This document shows, piece by piece, positions 14,874-23,073 of a DNA stretch of 39,311 bases. Source of the DNA: an uncultured Mycoplasmatota bacterium. GTDB lineage: Bacteria > Bacillota_I > Bacilli_A > RF39 > UBA660. Within the stretch, counting starts at the first letter, position 1. Every line of letters begins with the position of its first letter. Position numbers and translations under genes: made by a program. Below the pieces are notes generated by a model. That model did no database searches. It was not told the DNA's origin and worked only from the letters and a program-made list of their open reading frames with translations. Location of the stretch: positions 1 to 39,311 of the forward strand of contig CASEIJ010000050.1 in assembly GCA_949288035.1 (NCBI GenBank). The letters are read 5' to 3'.

Positions 14874-15122
14874 TTATAATTTTTTTGAAATCATAGGAAT
14901 GATATCATAAATTAAATGTTTTTTTAAATATGCTTGGTTATCCTGTATCAATTCAAACTCTTTTTCACAACCAATATGATGGTCCACCATAATGCTTTTT
15001 TCAACACTACTTCTAGTTGTTTGATAATCATCTTCTAATTCTTCCATATTTTTTTCAAGCGTTCTCATTTGTTTTAATAACAACTGATATTGTTGCTTTG
15101 TGATCATTTCCTCTGAATTCAT
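14874..15122 (-). CDS. Small helical protein of the type VII locus (82 residues)
   Basis: 82 residues, almost entirely helical and charged. It forms a likely two-helix hairpin: residues 5-45 (QYQLLLKQMRTLEKNMEELE) and residues 50-80, with a VDHHIG turn. The start at 15122 overlaps the end of the gene before it, and AAGGA lies upstream. No enzyme motif. By position (just before the CHAP gene) and form it resembles the small alpha-helical partner proteins that accompany LXG-type substrates of Firmicutes type VII systems and help target them. This role is inferred, not shown. Confidence 0.6.
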   Translation of the reverse strand: MNSEEMITKQQYQLLLKQMRTLEKNMEELEDDYQTTRSSVEKSIMVDHHIGCEKEFELIQDNQAYLKKHLIYDIIPMISKKL

Positions 15123-15123
15123 A

Positions 15124-15417
15124 TTACATCATATCCTTTAACTTATTTTCTACTTTCACTTTTGTCTCTTGATATCCAAAAAGAGCTTTTTCCATAGATG
15201 ATATAGCATACAATTGTTTTTCTTTAATCATACGAAATTTTGTTAATAATTCATTATCTACTGTGTGAAAATCATCGGCATTATCAGAAATATAATCCTG
15301 TGATAACGTTACTAATAACTTGTTCATTGAATCAAATAATAGTGATTCCTCTTTGTAATACATTTTTAACTTTTCGATTGCTTGTGCAAATTTCTCTTCA
15401 TGAATAAATTGTTCCAT
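15124..15417 (-). CDS. Small helical protein of the type VII locus (97 residues)
   Basis: 97 residues, ATG at 15417 after GGGGAA. Predicted all-alpha: a first helix (1-42, EKFAQAIEKLKMYYKEESLL), an acidic turn (SDNADDFHTV) and a second helix (52-97). Size and hairpin form are ESAT-6-like, but there is no W-x-G in the turn. It lies one base from its upstream neighbour and is surely co-translated. Probable partner or adaptor of the secreted CHAP protein; family not recognised. Confidence 0.6.
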   Translation of the reverse strand: MEQFIHEEKFAQAIEKLKMYYKEESLLFDSMNKLLVTLSQDYISDNADDFHTVDNELLTKFRMIKEKQLYAISSMEKALFGYQETKVKVENKLKDMM

Positions 15418-15418
15418 A

Positions 15419-15973
15419 TTAATATTCCCCTTCTATCTCTGATAATTTTTGAATTTGCAATCTATTTATCTCTTTATTTATATGATTTTCTAATTCTTCT
15501 GTTTTATTAAATAATTCTAATAATTGGTCTTTTAGTTTTTGAACTTGTTGTTCCAATTTTATAAATTTACTTTGTTCCTCTGTTAATAATGGAGCAACTT
15601 CTGGATACATATCTAAAGAAATGGCATGAAGTATTTGTATACAACTATGAATTTTTTCTATATATTGATCAAATGAATGAATCACATTTTGTTTTTCACT
15701 TAACTGAATTTGTAATCTAGTTCCAATCTTTTCATATTCACCAATCATATAATCGTAGATACTTTTTAAACTATATAATTCATCAATAACTGTTTTTACT
15801 TGGTTTTTTTCAGTATACATTGCCTCATAAAATTTTTTAGAACGATTATCATTCCAAAAAAAAGAAGAAGAAGAAATTACATGATAAAAATTCATATAAA
15901 TTTCTTCATATTCTTCTATACAATGATTTAATTGTAATACCGTTGTCTTTAATTTATCAATATGAATTTCCAT
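15419..15973 (-). CDS. WXG-like helical protein of the type VII locus (184 residues)
   Basis: 184 residues; AGGTGATA precedes the ATG at 15973. The N-terminal 100 residues are a helical hairpin whose turn reads FFWNDNRSKKFYEAM, with Trp40 where WXG100 proteins have W-x-G and the usual following Ser and Phe. The C-terminal part (110-184) is a coiled-coil-like helix with KLEQQVQKLKDQLLELFNKT. It resembles a WXG100 protein with a coiled-coil extension and may be a secreted partner or chaperone. It starts 28 bases after the double WXG gene and belongs to the same transcript. Confidence 0.6.
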   Translation of the reverse strand: MEIHIDKLKTTVLQLNHCIEEYEEIYMNFYHVISSSSFFWNDNRSKKFYEAMYTEKNQVKTVIDELYSLKSIYDYMIGEYEKIGTRLQIQLSEKQNVIHSFDQYIEKIHSCIQILHAISLDMYPEVAPLLTEEQSKFIKLEQQVQKLKDQLLELFNKTEELENHINKEINRLQIQKLSEIEGEY

Positions 15974-16001
15974 ATTATCACCTGGTATTCTTTATATCAT
16001 T

Positions 16002-16646
16002 TTATCCTTCAGAAGAAAATGCTTGTGATACTTTTCCTTCTGTATCAGAATAACTTTCAACTGTATTGTTGATTGCTGTTCTTGATTGATTTGAAATTTC
16101 TTGAGTAGCATTATCAATCTTAGTTTTAATAACTCCTAGGGAATTAATTAAATTACTTGCTTGATTTCCACCAATAAATCCACAGTTTTGTACAGCTTGT
16201 TGTGCACTTGTTAGTGCTGATTTTGCTGAATCGGCAATTGAAGTTAATTGATTAGCAACTGTTGTTGCTGATGATAAATCAATTCCTCTTACTCCACCAA
16301 TATTTTCGCGAATTACACTAGTATCAATTGTTTTTGAAATTGCTGAGAATGATTGTGGAGAATATGAAGAATCAGTTTGTGCTGCCCAAGCTTGTCCTGC
16401 ACTATTCATTGAAGCTACTACGCTTTCAAAAATTGCATTTGAACTTGTAATTAAATTATCGATTGCTGGCTTAAAAGAATTGTTAAAAAATGTTTGTGCT
16501 TGATTACAAGCCCATTTATCAGCCATTCCATTTACAAAACGTGTTTGCATATCATTCCCTAGTGCTTGAATTAAATTTTCATATGCTGCTTTTACAGAAT
16601 TAATTGATGAATTTACTACATCAGGATTAAATCCAGTTAATGCCAT
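16002..16646 (-). CDS. Double-length WXG100-type (ESAT-6-like) protein
   Basis: 214 residues; AAAGGAGGC before the ATG at 16646 fixes the start. The first half (1-105) is an ESAT-6-like hairpin with ADKWACNQAQTFFNNSF at the turn (Trp45-Ala-Cys in place of W-x-G). The second half (about 115-210), Ala/Ser-rich and helical, looks like another hairpin without the Trp. Near the C-terminus SYSDTEGK contains Y-x3-E, the general type VII export signal. WXG proteins are usually about 100 residues, so this is a double-length variant. It is likely a main secreted substrate or structural component. It has its own strong promoter with a dyad at +1, separate from essC. Confidence 0.75.
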   Translation of the reverse strand: MALTGFNPDVVNSSINSVKAAYENLIQALGNDMQTRFVNGMADKWACNQAQTFFNNSFKPAIDNLITSSNAIFESVVASMNSAGQAWAAQTDSSYSPQSFSAISKTIDTSVIRENIGGVRGIDLSSATTVANQLTSIADSAKSALTSAQQAVQNCGFIGGNQASNLINSLGVIKTKIDNATQEISNQSRTAINNTVESYSDTEGKVSQAFSSEG

Positions 16647-16666
16647 ATCTATGCCTCCTTTAATAA

Positions 16667-16684
16667 TAGATAGTATCCTATCTA
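16667..16684 (-). promoter_or_regulatory. Operator-like dyad at the WXG transcription start
   Basis: TAGATAG-TATC-CTATCTA, a perfect 7-bp inverted repeat just downstream of the -10 and upstream of the ribosome site. It could bind a repressor or fold in the leader RNA. Confidence 0.5.
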
Positions 16685-16689
16685 ATTTC

Positions 16690-16718
16690 ATATTAATATA
16701 AGTTTTTTAAAAAGTCAA
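16690..16718 (-). promoter_or_regulatory. Sigma-A promoter of the WXG-CHAP segment
   Basis: TTGACT (16713-16718), 17 bases, TAATAT (16690-16695). Upstream, 16724-16742 carries GTTTACAATA twice in tandem (second copy ending ATT), a possible activator site or UP-like sequence. Confidence 0.65.
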
Positions 16719-16735
16719 ATATTGTTTACAATAGT

Positions 16736-17005
16736 TTACAATTGACTACGTGCAACAAAAAACAATTCTGTACCATTACGGATATCCGTATTTAATACTA
16801 ATTCATTATTTTGATAAATTTTACCAGTATCTTTATTTAACAATAAATAATTCACATCTGTGGGAAGAGAAAAACTACTTAAATCCGAAATTGATTTCAT
16901 AAACAAAATTTTCAATCTCCATATCACTTCATTAATAGGTACAAAAACATCAAAACTTGTATCTAATTCTGGTACAATTAACCTTACTAATACTTTATTC
17001 TTCAT
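16736..17005 (-). CDS. esaB: EsaB/YukD-like ubiquitin-fold protein of type VII secretion
   Basis: 89 residues from the ATG at 17005 (GGTG six bases upstream; a GTG at 17014 is the alternative). Short beta strands and a helix follow the ubiquitin pattern of EsaB/YukD: KVLVRLIVPELDTSFDVFVP, a helix (IWRLKILFMKSIS), then NYLLLNKDTGKIY and GTELFFVARSQL. EsaB is a small cytoplasmic component or regulator of the Firmicutes ESX machinery. It overlaps the end of essC by 11 bases, so the two are translationally coupled. Confidence 0.8.
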   Translation of the reverse strand: MKNKVLVRLIVPELDTSFDVFVPINEVIWRLKILFMKSISDLSSFSLPTDVNYLLLNKDTGKIYQNNELVLNTDIRNGTELFFVARSQL

Positions 17006-20000
17006 ATTCATCACCCGTATCTTCTGTTACAAAAAAGTCAATCCATTTACAAAGCGTTGCTAAACCATCATCAACAAAATATCCCATGTCATTCTTATAA
17101 GTCTTTGTCATATCACGTGTAACATTTGATAAATGCAATAAACTTTGATCAGAGATACCTCTACCAATCCATACCCCTTGATTTACATTAAATATACTTG
17201 TAAACCATGGTTCAAATACATACTTTTTAATTTTTAATGATGAATCAGCAATTACCAAAGACAAATTCTCATACTCCTTTATCTTCTGTACAAATACCTG
17301 TAGACGATTCGTATCTTTCAATTTTGTCATCCATCTATCAAAATCATAGATAAATACAACAAGTTGAGGTTTCTGAGATAAAGAAGAATATTTTTCTAAT
17401 GATGAAATCATATCATCTAGTATTTCATTCAGGTGTTGATTATAATATTGATGAAAACAAGTTTGATATTTCTCTAAATGAGAAGATGCATCCCATAACA
17501 TAGTATGAACACCTTTCATTTGTTCTAATACAAGTGATAAACTACAAATAAAATGTGTCGTATTTTCTAACTTTGTAGAAGTAACAATATTTCCTAAATT
17601 ATTTAAATAATCAACATAACAAATTTGTAAGTCACTTTTGACAATTCCAATTGGAACACGATGAATATTGGATATATATTCTTGAATATCAGAAAGTGTA
17701 ATAACATCCGGAAGTGTTGGAATTCTTTTTGCACTTACTTGATTTTTATTTTTCTCTCCTTCTACAAACTCTAAAATCTTTTGATTTACATGATCATCTT
17801 CAGGAAAAATATGAGCCACCTGGAATTCATGAATACCATCATTTAATAATAATCCACGGCCGACAATATCACGTGGCATTACTTTTACTCTTTGATTAAA
17901 GATAGATGTATACTCATCATTATCTTTTACATGGAAAGCATAAATATTCCTACAATTTTGCGCTATTTTACTTGGGAGTGAATTAAAGGCATTGACTGTA
18001 AAGATAAAAATAACACCATATCGTTCAGAATCACGTACTAATTCTGGTAACAGTTCATAAATATCTGGATTATTCTCATATATAGAATCAAAATTATTCA
18101 TAATAATTACTTGTATTGGTAAATCATTTTTTCCTGATTCTAAATATGTATGATACTCTCCTCCATAATCACGTAAAATACGTTTTCTATTTTGCAATTC
18201 TTCACGAATCATTTTCAATAAATTATGATATTTTTCATCTTCTGATGCAAAGACCATACCACCAATATGTGGACAAGATAAGTAACTTCTTAACGATTCA
18301 GAACCATAATCAATCATATAGAACTGAATTTGTGATGATAGATAATTCTTCATAGTAGAATACAATAATGTATTTAAGAATAATTCTCTCTCTGCTCCAT
18401 CTGTACCATAAACAATGGTATTACCATCATCTAAATAGTGATATGCAACAATACCCTGTTCTTGTTTTTCTGGGGCATCATATTCACCTATAATAGCCAT
18501 TGGACTATTTTTATCAAATGATATTTGATATTTACTTTGTAAATCACTTTCTAAAATAAAATCAGGAACATTTTCTAACCATAACTTTCTAGTATGTTTC
18601 TTTACTTGATTAGCAACCATAATAATCATATTCATAATTGCTGATAGTTGATCCCCCATAGCAGTTGTTTTATTCCCACTAGAAATTTGCGTATTCTTAA
18701 TATCATTCCCACTATCGTCAATAAAATTAACACTACGATCAATATGTTTTATAATACGTTCTGATGGATAATATTTATCACCACACCACGCAGATTGGCC
18801 GAGCGCAAAATATTCATTATATCCTACTTCCAAATAGAAACGTCCTGTTTGTCTTAAATAAGCAGCATCTGGTACTTTTAATACCTCTTTACTATCTGAC
18901 TCATCTTGTACTTTTAAACAAACACGAAATTTGGTATTAGACCAAATTTGATCATTTACTACACCACTTGGTTTTTGCGTTGCTAAAATAAGATGAATTC
19001 CTAAACTACGCCCGATACGAGCAACACTAATCAAATTATCCATAAATTCGGGTTGCTGTACCTTTAATTCGGCAAATTCATCACAAATAATAAATAAGTG
19101 AGGAACAGGTTCTTGTAATTTACCTTCTTTATAAAATCTTTGATATTTATAAATATCAATTGTACTTTCTCCTAACTGTTCTCTTGCTTGGTTAAATATT
19201 TCTTGTCGTCTTTTAATTTCACTATCAATACTTACCAGAGTACGATTTAACTCTGCCTTATCCAAGTTTGTAATCGTTCCTGCTAAATGAGGTAAAATCA
19301 CATTTGTCGCCTTGTTTTCAAAGGCAAATGCTAATCCTCCACCTTTATAGTCAATTAAAATAAAGGCAACATCATCAGGACTATAATTAATCGCCATAGA
19401 TAAAATATAAGTAATAATAAATTCTGATTTACCACTACCAGTCATACCAGCAATTAATCCATGTGGACCATGTGCTTTCTCATGTAGATCTAAATACATT
19501 AAATTTTCTTGACTATCAACACCAATTTCTGCTTTTAAACTCGTCGTAGAATCATTGGTATTCCAACGATTTAAAATATTCAATTGTTCTACTTTTCCTA
19601 CTTTTTCCATCTCTAAAAATGAAATAGAATCTGGAATAGAAGAAACACCATCTTCAAACTCAATTGGTATATTTGATAACTGTTTTACAACATCCATCAT
19701 ATTGATATCATACTTGATTTCATCTGTAAATGTAACTTGTTCCTGATTTTCATAAGAATTTTTCAAAATACCTGAACTATTTTCTCCTACAGAAATAAAA
19801 TTATTACATTTACTTGGTAACTTACTCAATCTATTTTCTAGGATGACTAAACTAAAACCTAAATTTTCATCAGTTTCTGTAATCAATTTAATTAACTCGT
19901 GATATCTTACTTGATCATAATCATCAATCACAATAAAATAATATGGCTTTAAGGTTACTGAATTATGATTTTCCTTTTGCTGCATACGATTATGAATCTC

Positions 20001-21569
20001 TAACTGTAAATAATCAGCAACATTCTTTGCACTCTCTAAATCATCTGCAAAAAAACGAATACTCTCCTCATTATTAAAACAATGCTTTAAATACCTTAAA
20101 TAATTCCATTGTTCTTTTCTTTCTTGATTCGTAAACAATACAATCTTTACATCTTCATAACTATAAAATGTCATTAATTGTAACAATATATTATGCATTA
20201 AATGCATTACTTTATAACTCGTTCCCATAATGGCAGTTGTCTTATTTTGATAAAATGAGTAACCAATGGGAACATTAGAAATATATTGAAACTCTTCTAC
20301 TAATTGATCTGCTTTTTTACGAAGTTCATCTTCATCTACAGTAAATCCTTCATCAGGATATTCAATTTTAACATCTAAATGTTCTTTTCCAATTCCTAAA
20401 CGTATTACTAAAAAATCACTCTGATCAATACGTTTATCCCAAAAATTAATTCCCTGATGTTTGATAATGTTTAAACACTGATCAACAGTCAATAAATTCT
20501 CATATAAAATATCAGTCTGTAACTTTGCTTCTTGTAATAATTCTTCTTTTTTTTCATTCAAATATTTTGTATATTTTTCCACCGTTTCAATACGTTTTCT
20601 TTTCTTCATTTTACGATTATAAACTTGTGTTACCATAGGCCATACAATCATAGAAATCAACATCGCACCACTTGTAACCAACTGTGGCCATGAAGAAGCC
20701 CAAGTTGCTTCTTTTGCTGAAATCCTCATCAACGTATTCAAAAGCATAGTTCCAGACATAACCCCCATCGTTAACATTGGGCCTACTACTAATGCAATCG
20801 GCATTTCCTCTTTACTTTCATCTCGTGGAGGTGCACTTAACTTCACAACTTTTGTCTCAATCATTCTACGTAAACGTGGTGGTTTCGAAAAATAAGAATT
20901 TTTCGAATATAATTCTAAATTCTTTATTTCAATATTTTCTGGTTCTTCTTCGTTTGGAAATTGATAAACAACTAATTTACTAAGCTCCAAATTTACAAGA
21001 ATCTTTTGATCTAACCGACGAATAAACACAGTACCGTTTAAAAAAATCATTTGTAAACCGTATATATCTATAAAATCGCCATTTTTTATATAATAAGCAT
21101 TTTCTTTTAAGGCAATTCGATTGACATAAATATTACCTTTTCCAATACGTTCTATGATTAAATGATTTTCACGATAATATATTTTAGCAAACATTCCTTG
21201 CATATAAGGAATCAAATATTGAATACTACAATCTTGTTGATTGCCAATCGTAATTTGTAGATCTTTTTGATATGTATATAACTGAAACCCAGGAAATATT
21301 ACTTCTTGAGCATATATCAAATAATTTTTTCCATCTCTTCTCAAAACATAAAATTGGTTTGGCTCTAATTTCGTCTCTTTTACATACTGATTTTGATCGA
21401 TAATTTGAACATCTGAAGTACTGCATAATACCCAAGTTCCATCTTTGGCTTCAATATGAATCAATTTACTTTCTTCTTGCGTATTTTCATCAAAACCAAA
21501 ACTACCAAATACTTGTTGTGGCAATAAAAAATCAATTTTCTTATCATTCAAATACAGTATTATCTTCAT
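16995..21569 (-). CDS. essC: EssC, FtsK/SpoIIIE-family motor ATPase of type VII secretion
   Basis: 1524 residues from the ATG at 21569 (GGGTGAGG upstream). Two FHA-like domains (about 1-90 and 95-195; the second with ITIGNQQDCSI and GNIYVNR) precede two membrane helices (about 257-282 and 293-314). A degenerate ATPase-like region (430-640) follows, then the first canonical FtsK domain with Walker A GMTGSGKS at 708-715, DYKGGGLAF and Walker B LFIICDE (Asp830, Glu831). The second and third ATPase domains are degenerate; the second has GTDGAERE (1055-1062) where a Walker A is expected. This matches EssC of Staphylococcus in order and size. It energises export of WXG and other substrates through the cell membrane. 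It heads the operon; EsaA, EssA and EssB are not seen in this window. Confidence 0.9.
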   Translation of the reverse strand: MKIILYLNDKKIDFLLPQQVFGSFGFDENTQEESKLIHIEAKDGTWVLCSTSDVQIIDQNQYVKETKLEPNQFYVLRRDGKNYLIYAQEVIFPGFQLYTYQKDLQITIGNQQDCSIQYLIPYMQGMFAKIYYRENHLIIERIGKGNIYVNRIALKENAYYIKNGDFIDIYGLQMIFLNGTVFIRRLDQKILVNLELSKLVVYQFPNEEEPENIEIKNLELYSKNSYFSKPPRLRRMIETKVVKLSAPPRDESKEEMPIALVVGPMLTMGVMSGTMLLNTLMRISAKEATWASSWPQLVTSGAMLISMIVWPMVTQVYNRKMKKRKRIETVEKYTKYLNEKKEELLQEAKLQTDILYENLLTVDQCLNIIKHQGINFWDKRIDQSDFLVIRLGIGKEHLDVKIEYPDEGFTVDEDELRKKADQLVEEFQYISNVPIGYSFYQNKTTAIMGTSYKVMHLMHNILLQLMTFYSYEDVKIVLFTNQERKEQWNYLRYLKHCFNNEESIRFFADDLESAKNVADYLQLEIHNRMQQKENHNSVTLKPYYFIVIDDYDQVRYHELIKLITETDENLGFSLVILENRLSKLPSKCNNFISVGENSSGILKNSYENQEQVTFTDEIKYDINMMDVVKQLSNIPIEFEDGVSSIPDSISFLEMEKVGKVEQLNILNRWNTNDSTTSLKAEIGVDSQENLMYLDLHEKAHGPHGLIAGMTGSGKSEFIITYILSMAINYSPDDVAFILIDYKGGGLAFAFENKATNVILPHLAGTITNLDKAELNRTLVSIDSEIKRRQEIFNQAREQLGESTIDIYKYQRFYKEGKLQEPVPHLFIICDEFAELKVQQPEFMDNLISVARIGRSLGIHLILATQKPSGVVNDQIWSNTKFRVCLKVQDESDSKEVLKVPDAAYLRQTGRFYLEVGYNEYFALGQSAWCGDKYYPSERIIKHIDRSVNFIDDSGNDIKNTQISSGNKTTAMGDQLSAIMNMIIMVANQVKKHTRKLWLENVPDFILESDLQSKYQISFDKNSPMAIIGEYDAPEKQEQGIVAYHYLDDGNTIVYGTDGAERELFLNTLLYSTMKNYLSSQIQFYMIDYGSESLRSYLSCPHIGGMVFASEDEKYHNLLKMIREELQNRKRILRDYGGEYHTYLESGKNDLPIQVIIMNNFDSIYENNPDIYELLPELVRDSERYGVIFIFTVNAFNSLPSKIAQNCRNIYAFHVKDNDEYTSIFNQRVKVMPRDIVGRGLLLNDGIHEFQVAHIFPEDDHVNQKILEFVEGEKNKNQVSAKRIPTLPDVITLSDIQEYISNIHRVPIGIVKSDLQICYVDYLNNLGNIVTSTKLENTTHFICSLSLVLEQMKGVHTMLWDASSHLEKYQTCFHQYYNQHLNEILDDMISSLEKYSSLSQKPQLVVFIYDFDRWMTKLKDTNRLQVFVQKIKEYENLSLVIADSSLKIKKYVFEPWFTSIFNVNQGVWIGRGISDQSLLHLSNVTRDMTKTYKNDMGYFVDDGLATLCKWIDFFVTEDTGDEYEE

Positions 21570-21594
21570 AAGCCTCACCCTTATTATCTCTTCC

Positions 21595-21623
21595 ATCATA
21601 TCACAAATCCAAACAAAAAAGAA
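21595..21623 (-). promoter_or_regulatory. Possible promoter of essC
   Basis: TATGAT (21595-21600) with TGA before it (extended -10) and a weak TTCTTT at 17 bases (21618-21623), inside the preceding terminator. Confidence 0.3.
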
Positions 21624-21643
21624 GAGCTACTCAACCCTTCTTT
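21618..21643 (-). terminator. Terminator of the glycan locus
   Basis: Minus strand AAAGAAGGG pairs with CTCTTCTTT (one G-U) around an eight-base loop, followed by a T run; overlaps the last stop of the glycan cluster. Confidence 0.75.
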
Positions 21644-22530
21644 GCATTTTTATCTTGATTAAAAATAAATAATTTACTAAATATATAGTTAATCACAATC
21701 ACAACTACATTCATAATCACTTTTGCAATCATCTTGTTAGCCATCATAACACTTACAAACAAGTACATTCCAACCATATCTACTACATAAGAAAACAAGC
21801 GAGCAGCAAAGAAAGAACTAATTTCTTTCGTAAGTTCCTTACGATTGGTAGTCTTACTCTCAAAAACAAATACTTTATTTGTAACATATGCGAAAACAAC
21901 TGACAATATCCAAGCAATTGTATTATTGACATAAGTATTTATTCCCATTAAATCCATCAAGAAAAAGGAAACAATATTAACAACTGTAGTCAATCCTCCA
22001 AATACTAAATAATTAATCATCTCTCGATACTGATTATACCAACTTGTATGATTGTCTTTTTTAATGTAGTTATCAATTAATTGAATAAATTTCTTTTGGT
22101 TTGAATGAAATTTCTTAGGTTTAAATTTCTTTATTTTTTGAATCACCGTTCCTAATTCATTCAAATCATCGACACCTAATAAATATCCATCTTTTTCAAA
22201 CTCTGTTATAATTTGAATTTGATGATCATTTACATGTTCTTTATATTTTTTTAAACGAGGAACAGCAATTATTTTTTTATTTTTCTTTAAACTATCTAAA
22301 ATGGTTCCTACACCACCATGAGTAATAATATAATCAGCTTGTTCGATATACTGATTAAATTCATCAATGGAAAGAAAATCAATCAATTTCATATGATTTG
22401 ACTTATACTTTGTTTTTCCACTTTGAACAACCACATCTTCTTGGATCATACCTTTTTCTATTTCACTATCAATTGCTTTTAACAATCGTGAAAAATCTTT
22501 ATCATTTGTTCCTAACACTACAAAAACCAT
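21631..22530 (-). CDS. Fusion of Alg13-like glycosyltransferase and GtrA-family membrane domain
   Basis: 299 residues from the ATG at 22530, which shares one base with the stop of the Alg14-like gene (TAATG). Residues 1-155 follow the Alg13/PssE type of GT28 C-terminal half: MVFVVLGTND at the start, ADYIITHGGVGT (His71) and KYKEHVNDHQ. Residues 170-290 are a GtrA-like domain with four membrane helices (YLVFGGLTTVVNIVSFFLM, ending in NVVVIVINYIFSKLFIF). Alg13-like proteins need an Alg14-like membrane partner, which is the preceding gene. GtrA proteins are thought to flip polyprenyl-phosphate sugars made by GtrB, encoded just upstream. The fusion links the catalytic half to a membrane flippase-like part. 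Last gene of its unit; a terminator overlaps the stop. Confidence 0.75.
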   Translation of the reverse strand: MVFVVLGTNDKDFSRLLKAIDSEIEKGMIQEDVVVQSGKTKYKSNHMKLIDFLSIDEFNQYIEQADYIITHGGVGTILDSLKKNKKIIAVPRLKKYKEHVNDHQIQIITEFEKDGYLLGVDDLNELGTVIQKIKKFKPKKFHSNQKKFIQLIDNYIKKDNHTSWYNQYREMINYLVFGGLTTVVNIVSFFLMDLMGINTYVNNTIAWILSVVFAYVTNKVFVFESKTTNRKELTKEISSFFAARLFSYVVDMVGMYLFVSVMMANKMIAKVIMNVVVIVINYIFSKLFIFNQDKNAKKG

Positions 22531-23000
22531 TAGTAAATCCAACCTCCATATTTCGCATCTTTATATAATTTTGTCATATCTTTCCATTGTACAATAAATA
22601 AGTTAGAAATTGGATAAAGTAATTTCCCAGTGGCTGTTTTGGTATGAATATTGGCAAATGATTCAATATATATAATCCGACTACCCATAATTTTTCCAAT
22701 ACAACACATTGGCCCTGCTGTATGTGTACCAGTTGTAATAATATAATCTGGATGTACTTTTAGATAAAAATATACACTTTTAAAACAATTGGCTAATAAT
22801 TTAAACGGGTATGTGATAGGATGAGATTTTGTTCCATAAATTAAAAAATCAATACGTCCTGCATATTTATCTTTTAAACTTTTACTTGCTTTTGTTTTCT
22901 CAGTAATAATATGATAATCATATTTGGAAAACATACTTTCTAGTTGCATCAACTCGTTAAAATGGCCCCCTGTTGATGAAATAAATAATACTCTTTTCAT
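22530..23000 (-). CDS. Alg14/PssD-like glycosyltransferase subunit
   Basis: 156 residues from the ATG at 23000 (GGTGAAG upstream). KRVLFISSTGGHFNELMQL with the GGH loop, then PDYIITTGTHTAGPMCCIG and RIIYIESFANI are the hallmarks of the Alg14/PssD/EpsE membrane-associated half of two-part glycosyltransferases. It would recruit the Alg13-like half encoded directly downstream and transfer a sugar to a lipid-linked acceptor on the inner membrane face. The two genes are coupled by a TAATG overlap and have their own promoter. Confidence 0.85.
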   Translation of the reverse strand: MKRVLFISSTGGHFNELMQLESMFSKYDYHIITEKTKASKSLKDKYAGRIDFLIYGTKSHPITYPFKLLANCFKSVYFYLKVHPDYIITTGTHTAGPMCCIGKIMGSRIIYIESFANIHTKTATGKLLYPISNLFIVQWKDMTKLYKDAKYGGWIY

Positions 23001-23016
23001 GTTCTTCACCATCTTT

Positions 23017-23045
23017 ATTATACAATACTTTCCGGTTTTCGTCCA
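23017..23045 (-). promoter_or_regulatory. Sigma-A promoter of the Alg14/Alg13-GtrA pair
   Basis: TGGACG (23040-23045), 17 bases, TATAAT (23017-23022) on the minus strand. Confidence 0.5.
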
Positions 23046-23050
23046 TGAAA

Positions 23051-23073
23051 AAAGAGCTTTAAATTATAGCTCT
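23051..23073 (-). terminator. Terminator after the GtrB-like gene
   Basis: AGAGCT / AGCTCT stem with a nine-to-ten-base A/T loop and six T on the minus strand; overlaps the stop at 23072. Confidence 0.65.

Noticed and set aside
17000-21569. Reading EssC as SpoIIIE/FtsK DNA translocase
   Set aside because: N-terminal FHA-like domains, three ATPase modules, no gamma DNA-binding domain and coupling to EsaB and WXG genes fit the secretion motor instead.
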